Assembly (NCBI RefSeq): GCF_900101495.1
Contig: NZ_FMUS01000012.1
Location: 1-64,000, forward strand
Direction of reading: 5' to 3'
Source of the DNA: Alkaliphilus peptidifermentans DSM 18978
GTDB taxonomy: Bacteria; Bacillota; Clostridia; Peptostreptococcales; Natronincolaceae
DNA: 64,000 nucleotides
Numbering within the stretch: position 1 is the stretch's first letter; every line of letters starts with the position of its first letter. Made by a program: the position numbers and the translations under genes. This document shows positions 8,974-16,557 of the stretch, in pieces. The notes under the pieces are model-generated. The model was not told the origin of the DNA, made no database searches, and saw nothing but the letters and a program-made list of their open reading frames with translations.

Positions 8974-9734
8974 CTAATTCCTCTTAATCTTTGAGTACAA
9001 TTCTATATGTTTATTTATAAAAATATCAGCGGAGAATCTATTCTTAAATTCTTCATACCCTGACTCTGATATTTGTTTAGATAGCAATGGATTATCAAGT
9101 AGGCTTTTAATTGCGGAAGCTAGTAAATCTGGTCTTTCATTTTCACATAATATACCTGTCCTGTTATCATCAATTATTTCAGGAATACCCCCAGTTTTTG
9201 TTGCAATAACAGGTGTTTTCAATTTCATTGCTTCAAGAATTACATAAGGACATCCTTCTGAGATTGAAGGTACAACAATTATAGAACATTGTGAAATGAA
9301 ATTTTAGGGGAAATATGTAAACCCATTGAATGAACATAAATTGTCTAATCTTAACTTTTTTGCTCTAAGCTCCAATTCTTTTTTTAAAGGCCCCTCCCCA
9401 CAAAAAACCACTTTAAACTTCTTGTTATAGCCATTATCAACCATTATACTTATAGCTTCCAATAAAATGTCGGGACCTTTTACATTACTTAGCCTTCCGA
9501 TAAATCCAATAACTGGTGTATTATATTTATAATTTTTTCTAAATGTAACAGCTTAAGGCTTTAATTTATCTATATTTTTATTATTTGTTTTGCTTCATTA
9601 ACTTCTAGAACTCTTTTATAGTATTCTGTTTGAGAAGTATATCTAATTTCACTATGAATTCCTGCTTTGTTATAGGCCTTAATATTCTTTTTTAATGGCT
9701 TCTTTAAAGCTTTCCTAATTAAAGTTATCTTCAT
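8974..9734 (-). pseudogene. Disrupted group 1 (GT4) glycosyltransferase
   Basis: The C-terminal half reads as a normal GT4 enzyme: TPVIGFIGRLSNVKGPDILL, KVVFCGEGPLKKELE, VVPSISEGCPYVILEA, TPVIATKTGGIPEIIDDN. Two in-frame TAA stops interrupt it, at 9304-9306 and 9553-9555, and a frameshift lies near 9570-9600. The short frame at 8974-9228 is only the last 84 residues. The usual Rossmann N-terminal domain is reduced to a piece starting MKITLIRKALKKPLKKNIKA near 9734. It probably built a surface polysaccharide together with the adjacent TagO-type enzyme. The stop after FTYFP looks like a single CAA-to-TAA change. Confidence 0.8.
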
Positions 9735-9849
9735 ATAGTATAAAAACTCTTAATCCATGACAATATCAGCTTATAAAAATTATTAGTTTATAAATCTATC
9801 TTAGTTTCCTTATTTTTTAAATTATATCTAAAGTTCCGAACTGGTATGC

Positions 9850-9921
9850 ATGTTGTTATGTTGTTATGTTGTTGTGTTATTATGTTGTTATGTTGTTGTG
9901 TTATTATGTTGTTATGTTTTT
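9850..9921. repeat. 24-bp tandem repeat built from 8-bp subunits
   Basis: ATGTTGTTATGTTGTTGTGTTATT occurs as exact units of 24 bp at 9858-9881 and 9882-9905 with a partial third unit to 9921 and an 8-bp piece before. The subunits ATGTTGTT and GTGTTATT suggest slippage of an older 8-mer. It is not in a coding frame. Confidence 0.85.
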
Positions 9922-9943
9922 AGCTATATAATAACATAACAAC
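9908..9943. repeat. Inverted repeat at the end of the tandem array
   Basis: GTTGTTATGTT at 9908-9918 pairs perfectly with AACATAACAAC at 9933-9943 across a 14-base loop. The right arm is a reverse-complement copy of the tandem repeat unit. Confidence 0.7.
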
Positions 9944-10384
9944 TAAATTCAATCTGTCGTTTTTTGTAGAACGAAACTAACTTTTATTTTATCTTTATTA
10001 ATTGAACTTGCTGTTGGAGTTTAAATTATTAGTGTAGTAATTTTTTCCCATAATATCATCACGCTAAAAAAATATTTAATACTTCATCTATTTTAAACAA
10101 AAATCAACTTGCATATTATTAGGATTCCTCTATCGTTTTCTAAAATATTATATTAGAAAAGTGTGCAAATCTGTGTATTTTGAGATAAGAGTTTTGGGTT
10201 AATTTAAGTATATAATTTACTATAACTGCTCAATTGGAATCAATTGACTGGATAAAGGTGGGCAAACCGGTGAATAGGCTACAATCAAGGATTGCCAAGC
10301 CAACAGTGAAGGGTGACAAAACCAAGGCTACTTACTAACACATTCATTTCATGCAAAAGCCTATGCGGTAAAAAAAGCAACCTC

Positions 10385-10632
10385 TTCATAATTCATTAAA
10401 GCATGAAGAGTTTGTAACAGAATTGATAAATCAATTAATGGATTTGGCTATCACAGAAAAGAATTATGCTACAGTTAGCTTCTTAAATTGGTTTGTAGAT
10501 GAGCAGGTGGAAGAAATGGCTATGATGAATTCATTATTAAAAAGGGTTAGACGTATCATAGGAAATGATTCTGCTATATACATGATGGATGATGAATTAG
10601 CAAAGAGAATATTTACTCCACCAGCCAAATAG
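10385..10632 (+). pseudogene. Truncated duplicate of the ferritin 3' end
   Basis: Bases 10385-10624 repeat 6804-7043 with only two substitutions that I can find (positions 10391 and 10452), so this is a recent duplicate. The reading frame matches ferritin from about residue 87 to the end, closing with PPAK instead of PPVQ. It lacks the first half of the four-helix bundle, including two ferroxidase ligands, and has no start or ribosome site. A perfect 21-bp terminator follows directly, suggesting that this end is the original 3' flank of the ferritin gene. Confidence 0.85.
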
Positions 10633-10636
10633 CTTT

Positions 10637-10685
10637 AATATAAAATCAAGACAGAAATTATTAGTTTCTGTCTTGATTTTATATT
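10637..10685 (+). terminator. Strong rho-independent terminator after ferritin fragment
   Basis: A perfect 21-bp stem (AATATAAAATCAAGACAGAAA and its complement) has a 7-base loop. The A/T ends make it usable in both directions. Probably the native ferritin terminator. Confidence 0.85.
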
Positions 10686-10743
10686 AAGATTCTATTAACC
10701 TTCAGCCCTTGGTTTTGTTGGATCGCAAATAGGCTTTTTCACC

Positions 10744-10866
10744 TGACTGTTCAAAATTCTTCAGATTCAAGGCGCAAGAAAACCCAGCGACTGCAGCGTA
10801 TACATAATACGTAAAGGTGCTGGGTTTTTGCAGCAACGAAGAAGATGGAGGATTTTCAACAGTCTG
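10744..10866 (-). repeat. Palindromic repeat element, copy A
   Basis: About 123 bp. The outer arms GACTGTTCAAAAT and ATTTTCAACAGTC pair with one mismatch, an inner stem AAAACCCAGC / GCTGGGTTTT pairs perfectly, and CGTAT...ATACG forms the tip. The core matches copy B (60905-61028) on the opposite strand at nearly every base. It lies between the ferritin fragment and the helicase, which converge. No open reading frame is inside. Confidence 0.8.
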
Positions 10867-10898
10867 AGCATCAGTTCAGCTGAGCTCTACAGTACTAT

Positions 10899-12476
10899 TT
10901 ACTCTCTAATTTTTGCTACCTCTACACTGATTTTTCTACCTTTAATTCGATTTTTCTTCATGGCTTTAATAACATTTCTTTCCAGTTCCCTTGGAACTTC
11001 CACGAAGGAAAACTTATCATACATATTAATGGCACCTACGTCGCTTCCATCTATTCCAGCCTCATTAGCAATGGCACCTAGTAAATTACCCGCATTAATG
11101 CCATGTCGTTTTCCTATATTAAAGTACAGTCTTACCATACCTTTTTCTGCTCCGGTATTTATATGAGTTTCTTTAGCTTCATTTAATTCAGCTTCTTCTT
11201 GCTTTATGATCATTTTTAATAGGGCAGCCCCTATTTCAATTGAATTATAGGTTTCAGCCAGTTTTTCGATGAAATTGATATTCTCACTTAGTCCACCTTT
11301 TTCAATAATAGCCGAAATACCATCAGCAATATGTTGCTTTTGCTTCTCTACTATATCATTTACAGAAGGTACTTTTCTTCGTACAAGCTTTGATTTAATA
11401 TATCTTTCTAACATTTTTAAGGTGCTTATTTGTCTTGGGGTAACTAATGTGTAGGCTAACCCTAATTTCCCTGCTCTACCTGTTCTACCTATCCTATGGA
11501 CATAGTATTCGAAGTTTTCTGGTAAATCATAATTAACAACAAGGGCTACATCGTCAACATCAATTCCTCTAGCTGCTACATCAGTAGCTATTAACATATC
11601 AATTGTTCCGTCTCTGAACTTCTTCATAACACGATCCCTTTGACTTTGCTTCAGATCTCCATGTATTCCCTCAACAGAATAGCCCCGACTTTGTAATTTT
11701 TCAACTAGCTCGTCAACACCCTTTTTAGTATTACAAAAAATCATACCGAGGGCTACACGTTCTATATCCAGAATTCGAGTTAAAGACTCTAATTTTTCGT
11801 GACTTTTTACCTCAAAATAATATTGTGCTATTTGAGGTACTGTTAATTCCTTATGAACAACCTTGACTTTTTTGGGTGAATTCATATATTTATGTGCAAT
11901 TACTTCTATCTCTTTAGGTATGGTGGCAGAAAACATTAATGTTTGTTTTTCATTAGGCATCTCAAGCAATATTGCTTCTATATCCTCTTGAAATCCCATA
12001 TCAAGCATTTGATCTGCCTCATCCATTACAAGACCAGTAATATTACTTAGCTTTAAAGTTTTTCTACGTATATGATCAAGAATTCTACCAGGCGTACCAA
12101 CTACAATTTGTACCCCCTGCTTTAATGCTTTAATTTGCCTTTCGATAGGTTGTCCACCGTAAATGGCTAAGGACTTAAGGCCTCTTTTATACTTTGCAAA
12201 TTTTTGTAATTCATCCGCTACTTGAATTGCAAGCTCTCTTGTTGGTGTTAAAACCAATATCTGAACCGCTTTATCTTCATTAATTACCTTCTCGATCATA
12301 GGAATTCCAAAGGCCGCTGTTTTACCTGTGCCAGTTTGTGCTTGCCCTATTAAATCGTGTCCAGCAAAAATTAGTGGAATAGCCTGCTCCTGTATAGAAG
12401 TTGGGGTTTCAAATCCCAGTTCTTCAATTACTCTCAAAATCTCTTTACTTACCTTCAAATTTTCAAATTGATTCAT
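10899..12476 (-). CDS. DEAD-box ATP-dependent RNA helicase with DbpA-type RNA-binding domain
   Basis: 525 residues from the ATG at 12476, chosen because the family N-terminus MNQFENLKVSKEIL follows it and an AGGGAGAGA ribosome site precedes it. All helicase motifs are present in order: Q motif (TPTSIQEQAIP), AQTGTGKTAAFG, PTRELAIQ, TPGRILDH, VMDEADQM, SATIP, ATDVAARGIDV and HRIGRTGRAG. The last ~75 residues (VRLYFNIGKRHGINAGNLLG, SFVEVP) are the DbpA/CsdA-type RNA-recognition domain. It unwinds structured RNA, probably during ribosome assembly or cold growth. The neighbouring cold-shock gene fits, though the two are not in one operon. Confidence 0.93.
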   Translation of the reverse strand: MNQFENLKVSKEILRVIEELGFETPTSIQEQAIPLIFAGHDLIGQAQTGTGKTAAFGIPMIEKVINEDKAVQILVLTPTRELAIQVADELQKFAKYKRGLKSLAIYGGQPIERQIKALKQGVQIVVGTPGRILDHIRRKTLKLSNITGLVMDEADQMLDMGFQEDIEAILLEMPNEKQTLMFSATIPKEIEVIAHKYMNSPKKVKVVHKELTVPQIAQYYFEVKSHEKLESLTRILDIERVALGMIFCNTKKGVDELVEKLQSRGYSVEGIHGDLKQSQRDRVMKKFRDGTIDMLIATDVAARGIDVDDVALVVNYDLPENFEYYVHRIGRTGRAGKLGLAYTLVTPRQISTLKMLERYIKSKLVRRKVPSVNDIVEKQKQHIADGISAIIEKGGLSENINFIEKLAETYNSIEIGAALLKMIIKQEEAELNEAKETHINTGAEKGMVRLYFNIGKRHGINAGNLLGAIANEAGIDGSDVGAINMYDKFSFVEVPRELERNVIKAMKKNRIKGRKISVEVAKIRE

Positions 12477-12620
12477 GTTTTGTACATCTCTCCCTATTCT
12501 TATTTCATACTGCACTATTATATCTTTTTTTACCAATTAAGTAAACAATTAAAAAAAATGCTTCTTTTCTTATTACACTTATTACACTTTAATATATTTG
12601 AAATTTTTCAAGAACAAAAA

Positions 12621-12638
12621 AAGAGTCTATTGACTCTA
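12621..12638 (-). terminator. Rho-independent terminator
   Basis: On the minus strand AGAGTC-AATA-GACTCT is followed by a run of T. It lies just downstream of the 137-residue membrane-anchored protein gene. Confidence 0.75.
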
Positions 12639-12652
12639 TTATTCCACTAATT

Positions 12653-13066
12653 TCAAAAATTATTAAGTAAATTGATTAAATCGTCTTTATCTTGATGGCG
12701 TACAAGCATCATAGCTTCTGGTTGTACTTCGTAAATCCAATAGCTTTCGACCTTTTCATCATTAATTAGTAAATTCCAGCTTTTAATAAATGTAACACTG
12801 TATGTTTCTTCATCTATTCTTTCTATTATTGTTTTTAATTCTGCCATAACATTATTGTAATATGTACTTTCATTTTTTATATTAACATGTTTAGTTATAC
12901 CATTTTTTTTAGGAAAATCTTTAAACATAGGCTTTTCATTTAAAAGCTTTGTTATTGCATGTTCTTCGTGAAATTGATTTTGTACATGGGTATAATTTAC
13001 ATTAGTTATATATATAAATGCACCTACTAGTAATAATAAGGAAATAAAAACACATAGCTTCTTCAT
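12653..13066 (-). CDS. Unrecognised small secreted or membrane-anchored protein
   Basis: 137 residues from the ATG at 13066, which follows GAGGTGAT; an in-frame start three codons upstream overlaps that ribosome site. A basic start (MKKLC) and a hydrophobic run to about residue 20 indicate a signal peptide or N-terminal anchor with no lipobox. The rest is mixed and soluble, ending VRHQDKDDLINLLNNF. I do not recognise a family. It stands alone with its own terminator. Confidence 0.6.
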   Translation of the reverse strand: MKKLCVFISLLLLVGAFIYITNVNYTHVQNQFHEEHAITKLLNEKPMFKDFPKKNGITKHVNIKNESTYYNNVMAELKTIIERIDEETYSVTFIKSWNLLINDEKVESYWIYEVQPEAMMLVRHQDKDDLINLLNNF

Positions 13067-13147
13067 ATCAATCACCTCATTATTATAGACGGCATTTATT
13101 TAAAAAAGTTGCATAATTAAGTATTAATTATGTATCATATATAAAAC

Positions 13148-13180
13148 AAAAGCCACCCTTCCGCAAAGGTGACTTTATGT
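13148..13180 (-). terminator. Terminator of the cold-shock gene
   Basis: On the minus strand a GTCACCTTT / AAGGGTGGC stem (with G-U pairs) is followed by TTTTGTTTT, downstream of the cold-shock gene. Confidence 0.65.
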
Positions 13181-13213
13181 ATAATCGCCATTAACATCTA
13201 TATTAACTTACGA

Positions 13214-13414
13214 TTATATCTTAGTTACATTAGCAGCTTGGAAACCTCTTGGCCCTTCAACTACTTCGAATTGAACTTTTTGTCCTTCTTCTAGTGATTT
13301 GTATCCTTCTGATTGGATAGCTGAATAATGTACAAAAACATCATCTTCTCCTTCAACAGAAATAAATCCGAATCCTTTTTCTCCATTAAACCATTTCACT
13401 GTTCCAGTCTTCAT
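13214..13414 (-). CDS. cspA: Cold-shock protein (CspA/CspB family)
   Basis: 66 residues, the full length of the family. The RNA-binding motifs RNP1 (KGFGFISV) and RNP2 (DVFVHYSAI) are intact, and the start [17 protein letters not shown] is typical. These single-domain OB-fold proteins bind single-stranded RNA and DNA and act as RNA chaperones in cold or stationary phase. AGGAGGAAA precedes the ATG. It has its own terminator and is monocistronic. Confidence 0.95.
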   Translation of the reverse strand: MKTGTVKWFNGEKGFGFISVEGEDDVFVHYSAIQSEGYKSLEEGQKVQFEVVEGPRGFQAANVTKI

Positions 13415-13616
13415 TTAATTTCCTCCTAAAAAAAAATATTTGCCTAAGCAAATTAAAATTAACATTTTTAAAAGATTTTGTCAATATTAATTCGAAAATT
13501 CAATGTATTAAGTCTATTTGGCTTTTTGCTTATTTTTATTATGATTATTTCCATGAGTATTTATTTATGCATAAATAGATCTAGAAGAAAAGCATTTTTG
13601 ATTTATAATAATGAAA

Positions 13617-13650
13617 AAATTAGAGCAAGGAAATTATCCTGCTCTAATCA
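13617..13650 (-). terminator. Terminator after the small membrane protein gene
   Basis: Minus strand: ATTAGAGCAGGA / TCCTTGCTCTAAT stem followed by TTTTTTC. It begins a few bases beyond the stop at 13656. Confidence 0.75.
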
Positions 13651-13655
13651 CTCCC

Positions 13656-13847
13656 TCACCTTCTATCTTCAACTAAGTCAATAGTTCCAAGTACGATATG
13701 AGCTAGTCCAAATCCAATAATACCAGCTGCAACCATCGGCATTAGGTTATTATTATTTTCATCGTTTCTCATACTAATTCCCTTTAATGCCATCCCTGTT
13801 GCTGTAACACCTGTACCCAGTATTGTAGGAATCATTCCTTCACGCAT
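13656..13847 (-). CDS. Small conserved-looking membrane protein, unknown function
   Basis: 63 residues with two hydrophobic stretches (IPTILGTGVTATGMALKGI and PMVAAGIIGFGLAHIVLG) separated by the polar loop RNDENNNN. The ribosome site AAAGGAGGAG, placed 6 bases from the ATG, and the adjacent terminator make it a convincing gene. I recognise no family. Gly/Ala-rich helices suggest a small two-span membrane protein. Confidence 0.6.
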   Translation of the reverse strand: MREGMIPTILGTGVTATGMALKGISMRNDENNNNLMPMVAAGIIGFGLAHIVLGTIDLVEDRR

Positions 13848-13971
13848 TGAAACTCCTCCTTTTTTTTGAATACTAGAGTGCGAAAGATTACTATTATTCT
13901 TTCTTCTTTATTGTTATTTATTCTAAAGTTTTTTTGCTTTATATTACCTATTTTATAATCAAAGCTCAAGA

Positions 13972-14009
13972 ATAGGCTACTACATAAGTGTTACTAAATG
14001 TAGTAGCCT
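13972..14009 (-). terminator. Hairpin downstream of HTH gene
   Basis: A 12-bp stem AGGCTACTACAT / ATGTAGTAGCCT with a loop of about 10 bases, just beyond the stop at 14020. The T-tract is poor, so termination is likely but not certain. Confidence 0.55.
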
Positions 14010-14019
14010 GTTCGTGAGC

Positions 14020-14301
14020 TTATTTTACATCTCTAAATAAAATTTCTTCAGGGCAATTTAGTTCCTTGCAAATTTTTTCAATATTCTCATCCTTTGGTAT
14101 TCTACCTTCATATAACCATGCCTGTACGGTTCTAGGTGATACACCAATTCTTTCGGCCATGTCACTTACTTTTATATCATCAGCAAACATTAGTCCTAAC
14201 ATATACCGATTTTTGACTTCCCATTTCTTTAATCTTCTAAATCGCTTCTTTCGTATTCCTTTACCTAATACTCTTCTGGCTCTTTCACTGGCGGTTTCCA
14301 T
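14020..14301 (-). CDS. Small helix-turn-helix DNA-binding protein
   Basis: 93 residues from the ATG at 14301 (AAAGGGGA ribosome site; an upstream in-frame ATG has none). The N-terminus is strongly basic (RARRVLGKGIRKKRFRRLKK). The C-terminal half reads as an Xre-like helix-turn-helix: VSDMAERIGVSPRTVQAWLY, then EGRIPKDENIEKICKELNC. It probably binds DNA as a transcription regulator; its targets cannot be told from here. No phage or toxin partner is adjacent. Confidence 0.7.
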   Translation of the reverse strand: METASERARRVLGKGIRKKRFRRLKKWEVKNRYMLGLMFADDIKVSDMAERIGVSPRTVQAWLYEGRIPKDENIEKICKELNCPEEILFRDVK

Positions 14302-14472
14302 ATTTTCCCCTTTCTTCACTGGTAATTCTTTTAACAAGGTATTTATCACTTATAGATTGTTTATATTAAAAGTATGTCCTAAATTTTACCTTTTATACAA
14401 AGTTGGAAAATCTTTTGCTATTTTTTTTCTTTTGTCATTTATAAGTATAGTTCTTTTATTAAAGAATTTTGA

Positions 14473-14661
14473 CTATACTTCGATACCAGCTTTTTCAGCA
14501 CATTCTTTACATAAAATTTTTTTAGGACCTCCAGTAGCCGCTAATGTCTTATTGCAATACATACACTCTACACAGCAGCAGGTGATTAAACCCAGTCTTT
14601 CATATACTGGCTTTCCTTTATGATCATATCCAATTATGTTTTTTTCTATTGACGATTCCAT
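14473..14661 (-). CDS. Small zinc-ribbon-like protein
   Basis: 62 residues from the ATG at 14661, which follows TGGAGGTG. Cysteines are arranged as CCCVECMYC followed by CKEC, giving at least two CxxC pairs suited to bind one zinc ion. The N-terminal part (IIGYDHKGKPVYERLGLI) has no known motif. Function unknown; perhaps a small metal-binding regulator. Confidence 0.6.
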   Translation of the reverse strand: MESSIEKNIIGYDHKGKPVYERLGLITCCCVECMYCNKTLAATGGPKKILCKECAEKAGIEV

Positions 14662-14817
14662 ATAACCAACACCTCCAGTTTTATATCTTAATATATAATA
14701 TGTAAGTGATATCAAGAGTTCTAATATATATTATAAAATCTATTCATTTTCAAACTTATCTTATGCTTTATAAGTACTTACCTTTTTGAAAGGATGTTAA
14801 TGTTTCTTATCAAAATA

Positions 14818-14862
14818 AAAAAACAGCTATAATGGTTATCCATTATACAGCTGTTTTTATAT
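14818..14862 (-). terminator. Terminator of the sigma/anti-sigma operon
   Basis: AAAAACAGCTATAATGG / CCATTATACAGCTGTTTTT forms a long stem just beyond the anti-sigma gene, with T-rich ends on both strands. Confidence 0.8.
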
Positions 14863-14887
14863 ACAAAAATATTTAATTTTTAATATG

Positions 14888-15622
14888 CTATTTTATTGAA
14901 GTGACCAATTGAAAAAGTTTTTCTCTATCATTACCTTCTGCTAAGTATTTTACTTGAGCTCTATCCCATAGTATTTTAGTATATCCATTATTAGATTCTA
15001 TTATAATGAATCTTGTGTTGTCATACTTTACTTCATCAACTACAGCATATTGGGTATTTACATTAATTGCTTGAGAATACTCTCCTACGATAGGTTCATA
15101 TAGCACTCTAATAGGTTCGCGATTCAAAGATGTATAGATTATTTCAAGACTTATGGTTTGTCCATTGAGCTCAGTATGATAAACCTTTTCCAAGTTATAT
15201 TCTTCAGGTACATAGTCTGCCACCTTCAAAACAAAACTAACCTGTTCCATTGCCTCTTCTAGAGTTAATTCATACAATAATGGTTCTATCTCCATTCCCA
15301 TTATGTGGCTGGTGATCTCTTGATTTGATATTTGAAGACTAAGATTATCTCCCATTGACTTTGACACAATACTTAATATCCTTTGATAGTATGATGCATA
15401 GCCCTCTTCTAAACCAGTAAAGGTAATACCTATAATAAACAATATCCCAATAATAATTGCTACAGATCTATTTCTCATTATAAATATTTTTCTTTTTTCA
15501 GCCTTTATATGTTGACGTATACCTTTCCAAATATAATCCATATCTGGTTCTTGTATTGATTCTATTTCTTTTATTAAGCTTTTCTGAATTATATCGTCGA
15601 AAGAGTCAGTTATATTACTCAT
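14888..15622 (-). CDS. Probable membrane anti-sigma factor
   Basis: 244 residues: a ~50-residue N-terminal cytoplasmic part (acidic, with WKGIRQHIKAEKRK), one membrane helix near 51-69 (VAIIIGILFIIGITF), and an extracytoplasmic domain of about 170 residues. It starts 13 bases after the ECF sigma gene with AAAGGAGGG before the ATG. This placement and layout are those of one-span anti-sigma factors that hold the partner sigma factor at the membrane. The external part resembles the DUF4367-like domain often found in such proteins. The signal it senses is unknown. Confidence 0.65.
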   Translation of the reverse strand: MSNITDSFDDIIQKSLIKEIESIQEPDMDYIWKGIRQHIKAEKRKIFIMRNRSVAIIIGILFIIGITFTGLEEGYASYYQRILSIVSKSMGDNLSLQISNQEITSHIMGMEIEPLLYELTLEEAMEQVSFVLKVADYVPEEYNLEKVYHTELNGQTISLEIIYTSLNREPIRVLYEPIVGEYSQAINVNTQYAVVDEVKYDNTRFIIIESNNGYTKILWDRAQVKYLAEGNDREKLFQLVTSIK

Positions 15623-15635
15623 TTTAACCCTCCTT

Positions 15636-16190
15636 TTAAATAATTGATTTCTCTTTTTCTGAAGCCAATATTTTCTTTTTTAAAATCAGTTTTGCCCTCG
15701 ATAACCTAGATTTAACGGTTCCAAGACTAACCTCAAGACATTGACTAATTTCTTCATAGGAGAGCTCTAAATAATAGTATAAAAAGATAACCTCTCTATA
15801 ATGATACTTTAACTGGTTAATTTGTTCCAAAAGTTCTAAATTTAATTCTTTTCTAATAACGATGTCTTCCTGAAGCTCCTCTGTAAAATCTCCAAAGGTG
15901 ATAATATTTTCGTATTCATCTGTTAGTACTTCATTCTTTCTTGCCTTATACTTATCTCTAGCAATATTTAATGCAATGGTACTTATCCAGCTACCAAACT
16001 TGTCATGCTCCTTTAATGTATCGATTTTCCTATATGCATTAATAAATGCCTCTTGAACAGTGTCTTTAGCATCCTGTTCATTTTTTAATATGTAGTAGGC
16101 AATTTTATAGACTTTTTTATTGTATGTTTCAAATAGTATTTTAAAAAAATTTTCATCTCTTTTGTTTATATTTGTAGATAGATTTAAAAT
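15636..16190 (-). CDS. ECF RNA polymerase sigma factor with apparent ATT start
   Basis: The frame stays open from a stop at 16212-16214 to 15636 and contains a full ECF sigma factor: region 2 (KVYKIAYYILKNEQDAKD, TVQEAFINAYRKID, SWISTIALNIARDKY) and region 4 (YREVIFLYYYLELSYEEI, SQCLEVSLGTVKSRLSRA). There is no ATG, GTG or TTG before region 2. The best start is ATT at 16190-16188, seven bases after GGAGGG, which gives 184 residues, the normal family length. An out-of-frame ATG lies just upstream, so a frameshift is the alternative. It recruits RNA polymerase to stress promoters and is paired with the downstream anti-sigma. Confidence 0.8.
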   Translation of the reverse strand: MLNLSTNINKRDENFFKILFETYNKKVYKIAYYILKNEQDAKDTVQEAFINAYRKIDTLKEHDKFGSWISTIALNIARDKYKARKNEVLTDEYENIITFGDFTEELQEDIVIRKELNLELLEQINQLKYHYREVIFLYYYLELSYEEISQCLEVSLGTVKSRLSRAKLILKKKILASEKEKSII

Positions 16191-16327
16191 AACTATTCCC
16201 TCCCTGCATAACTACTGGTTATCAATTGCTTTACTTAGCTTACAATTCTATAAAAAGCATTTAAATCCTTTATATTTTTTATTAACTTATAGTAGCAATT
16301 AAGTTGCTTTTTAATCCTCATTTTTAA

Positions 16328-16429
16328 CTATTCTTTCTGCATATTTGTATTGACTATATAGGCAACTGTTGTCATGGCTATGATCATAAGTAGTAAAATT
16401 ATGTAGAATCGTTTAAACATCCTTCTCAT
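16328..16429 (-). CDS. 33-residue single-span membrane peptide
   Basis: A short frame starting at the ATG at 16429 gives MRRMFKRFYIILLLMIIAMT and then TVAYIVNTNMQKE. The basic start and one hydrophobic helix are typical of small membrane peptides. AGGTGA lies about 7 bases upstream. It sits between the coat genes and the sigma gene with a terminator on its upstream side. Function unknown; short enough to be chance, but the layout favours a real gene. Confidence 0.5.
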   Translation of the reverse strand: MRRMFKRFYIILLLMIIAMTTVAYIVNTNMQKE

Positions 16430-16464
16430 ATATAATCACCTGCTATGTTATTATTTTCAAATTA

Positions 16465-16505
16465 AAAAACATTTTGTCAAAAATAATTTTCGACAAAATG
16501 TTTTA
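16465..16505. terminator. Bidirectional terminator
   Basis: AAAACATTTTGTC / GACAAAATGTTTT, a perfect 13-bp stem with A and T tracts on each side, downstream of the coat-like gene pair. Confidence 0.8.
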
Positions 16506-16557
16506 TATTCCTTTAATATTGAAAATATATAAAACTAAATACTAGAAATAGCTTGTT

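Larger units (their letters stand above)
9735..10384. other. Gene-free stretch with tandem repeat and structured segment
   Basis: No coding frame can be supported in this 650-base gap. It holds the 24-bp tandem repeat at 9850-9921, the foldback next to it, and a G/C-richer segment at about 10243-10340 described separately. The rest is AT-rich with no recognisable motif. Confidence 0.5.

Noticed and set aside
13478-13684. Plus-strand frame of 68 codons with a hydrophobic start
   Set aside because: No ribosome site, and its end overlaps the terminator and the 3' end of the opposite-strand small membrane protein gene.
14066-14623. Plus-strand frame of 185 codons
   Set aside because: It runs antisense over two well-supported minus-strand genes (HTH protein and zinc-ribbon protein), has no ribosome site and no recognisable motif.
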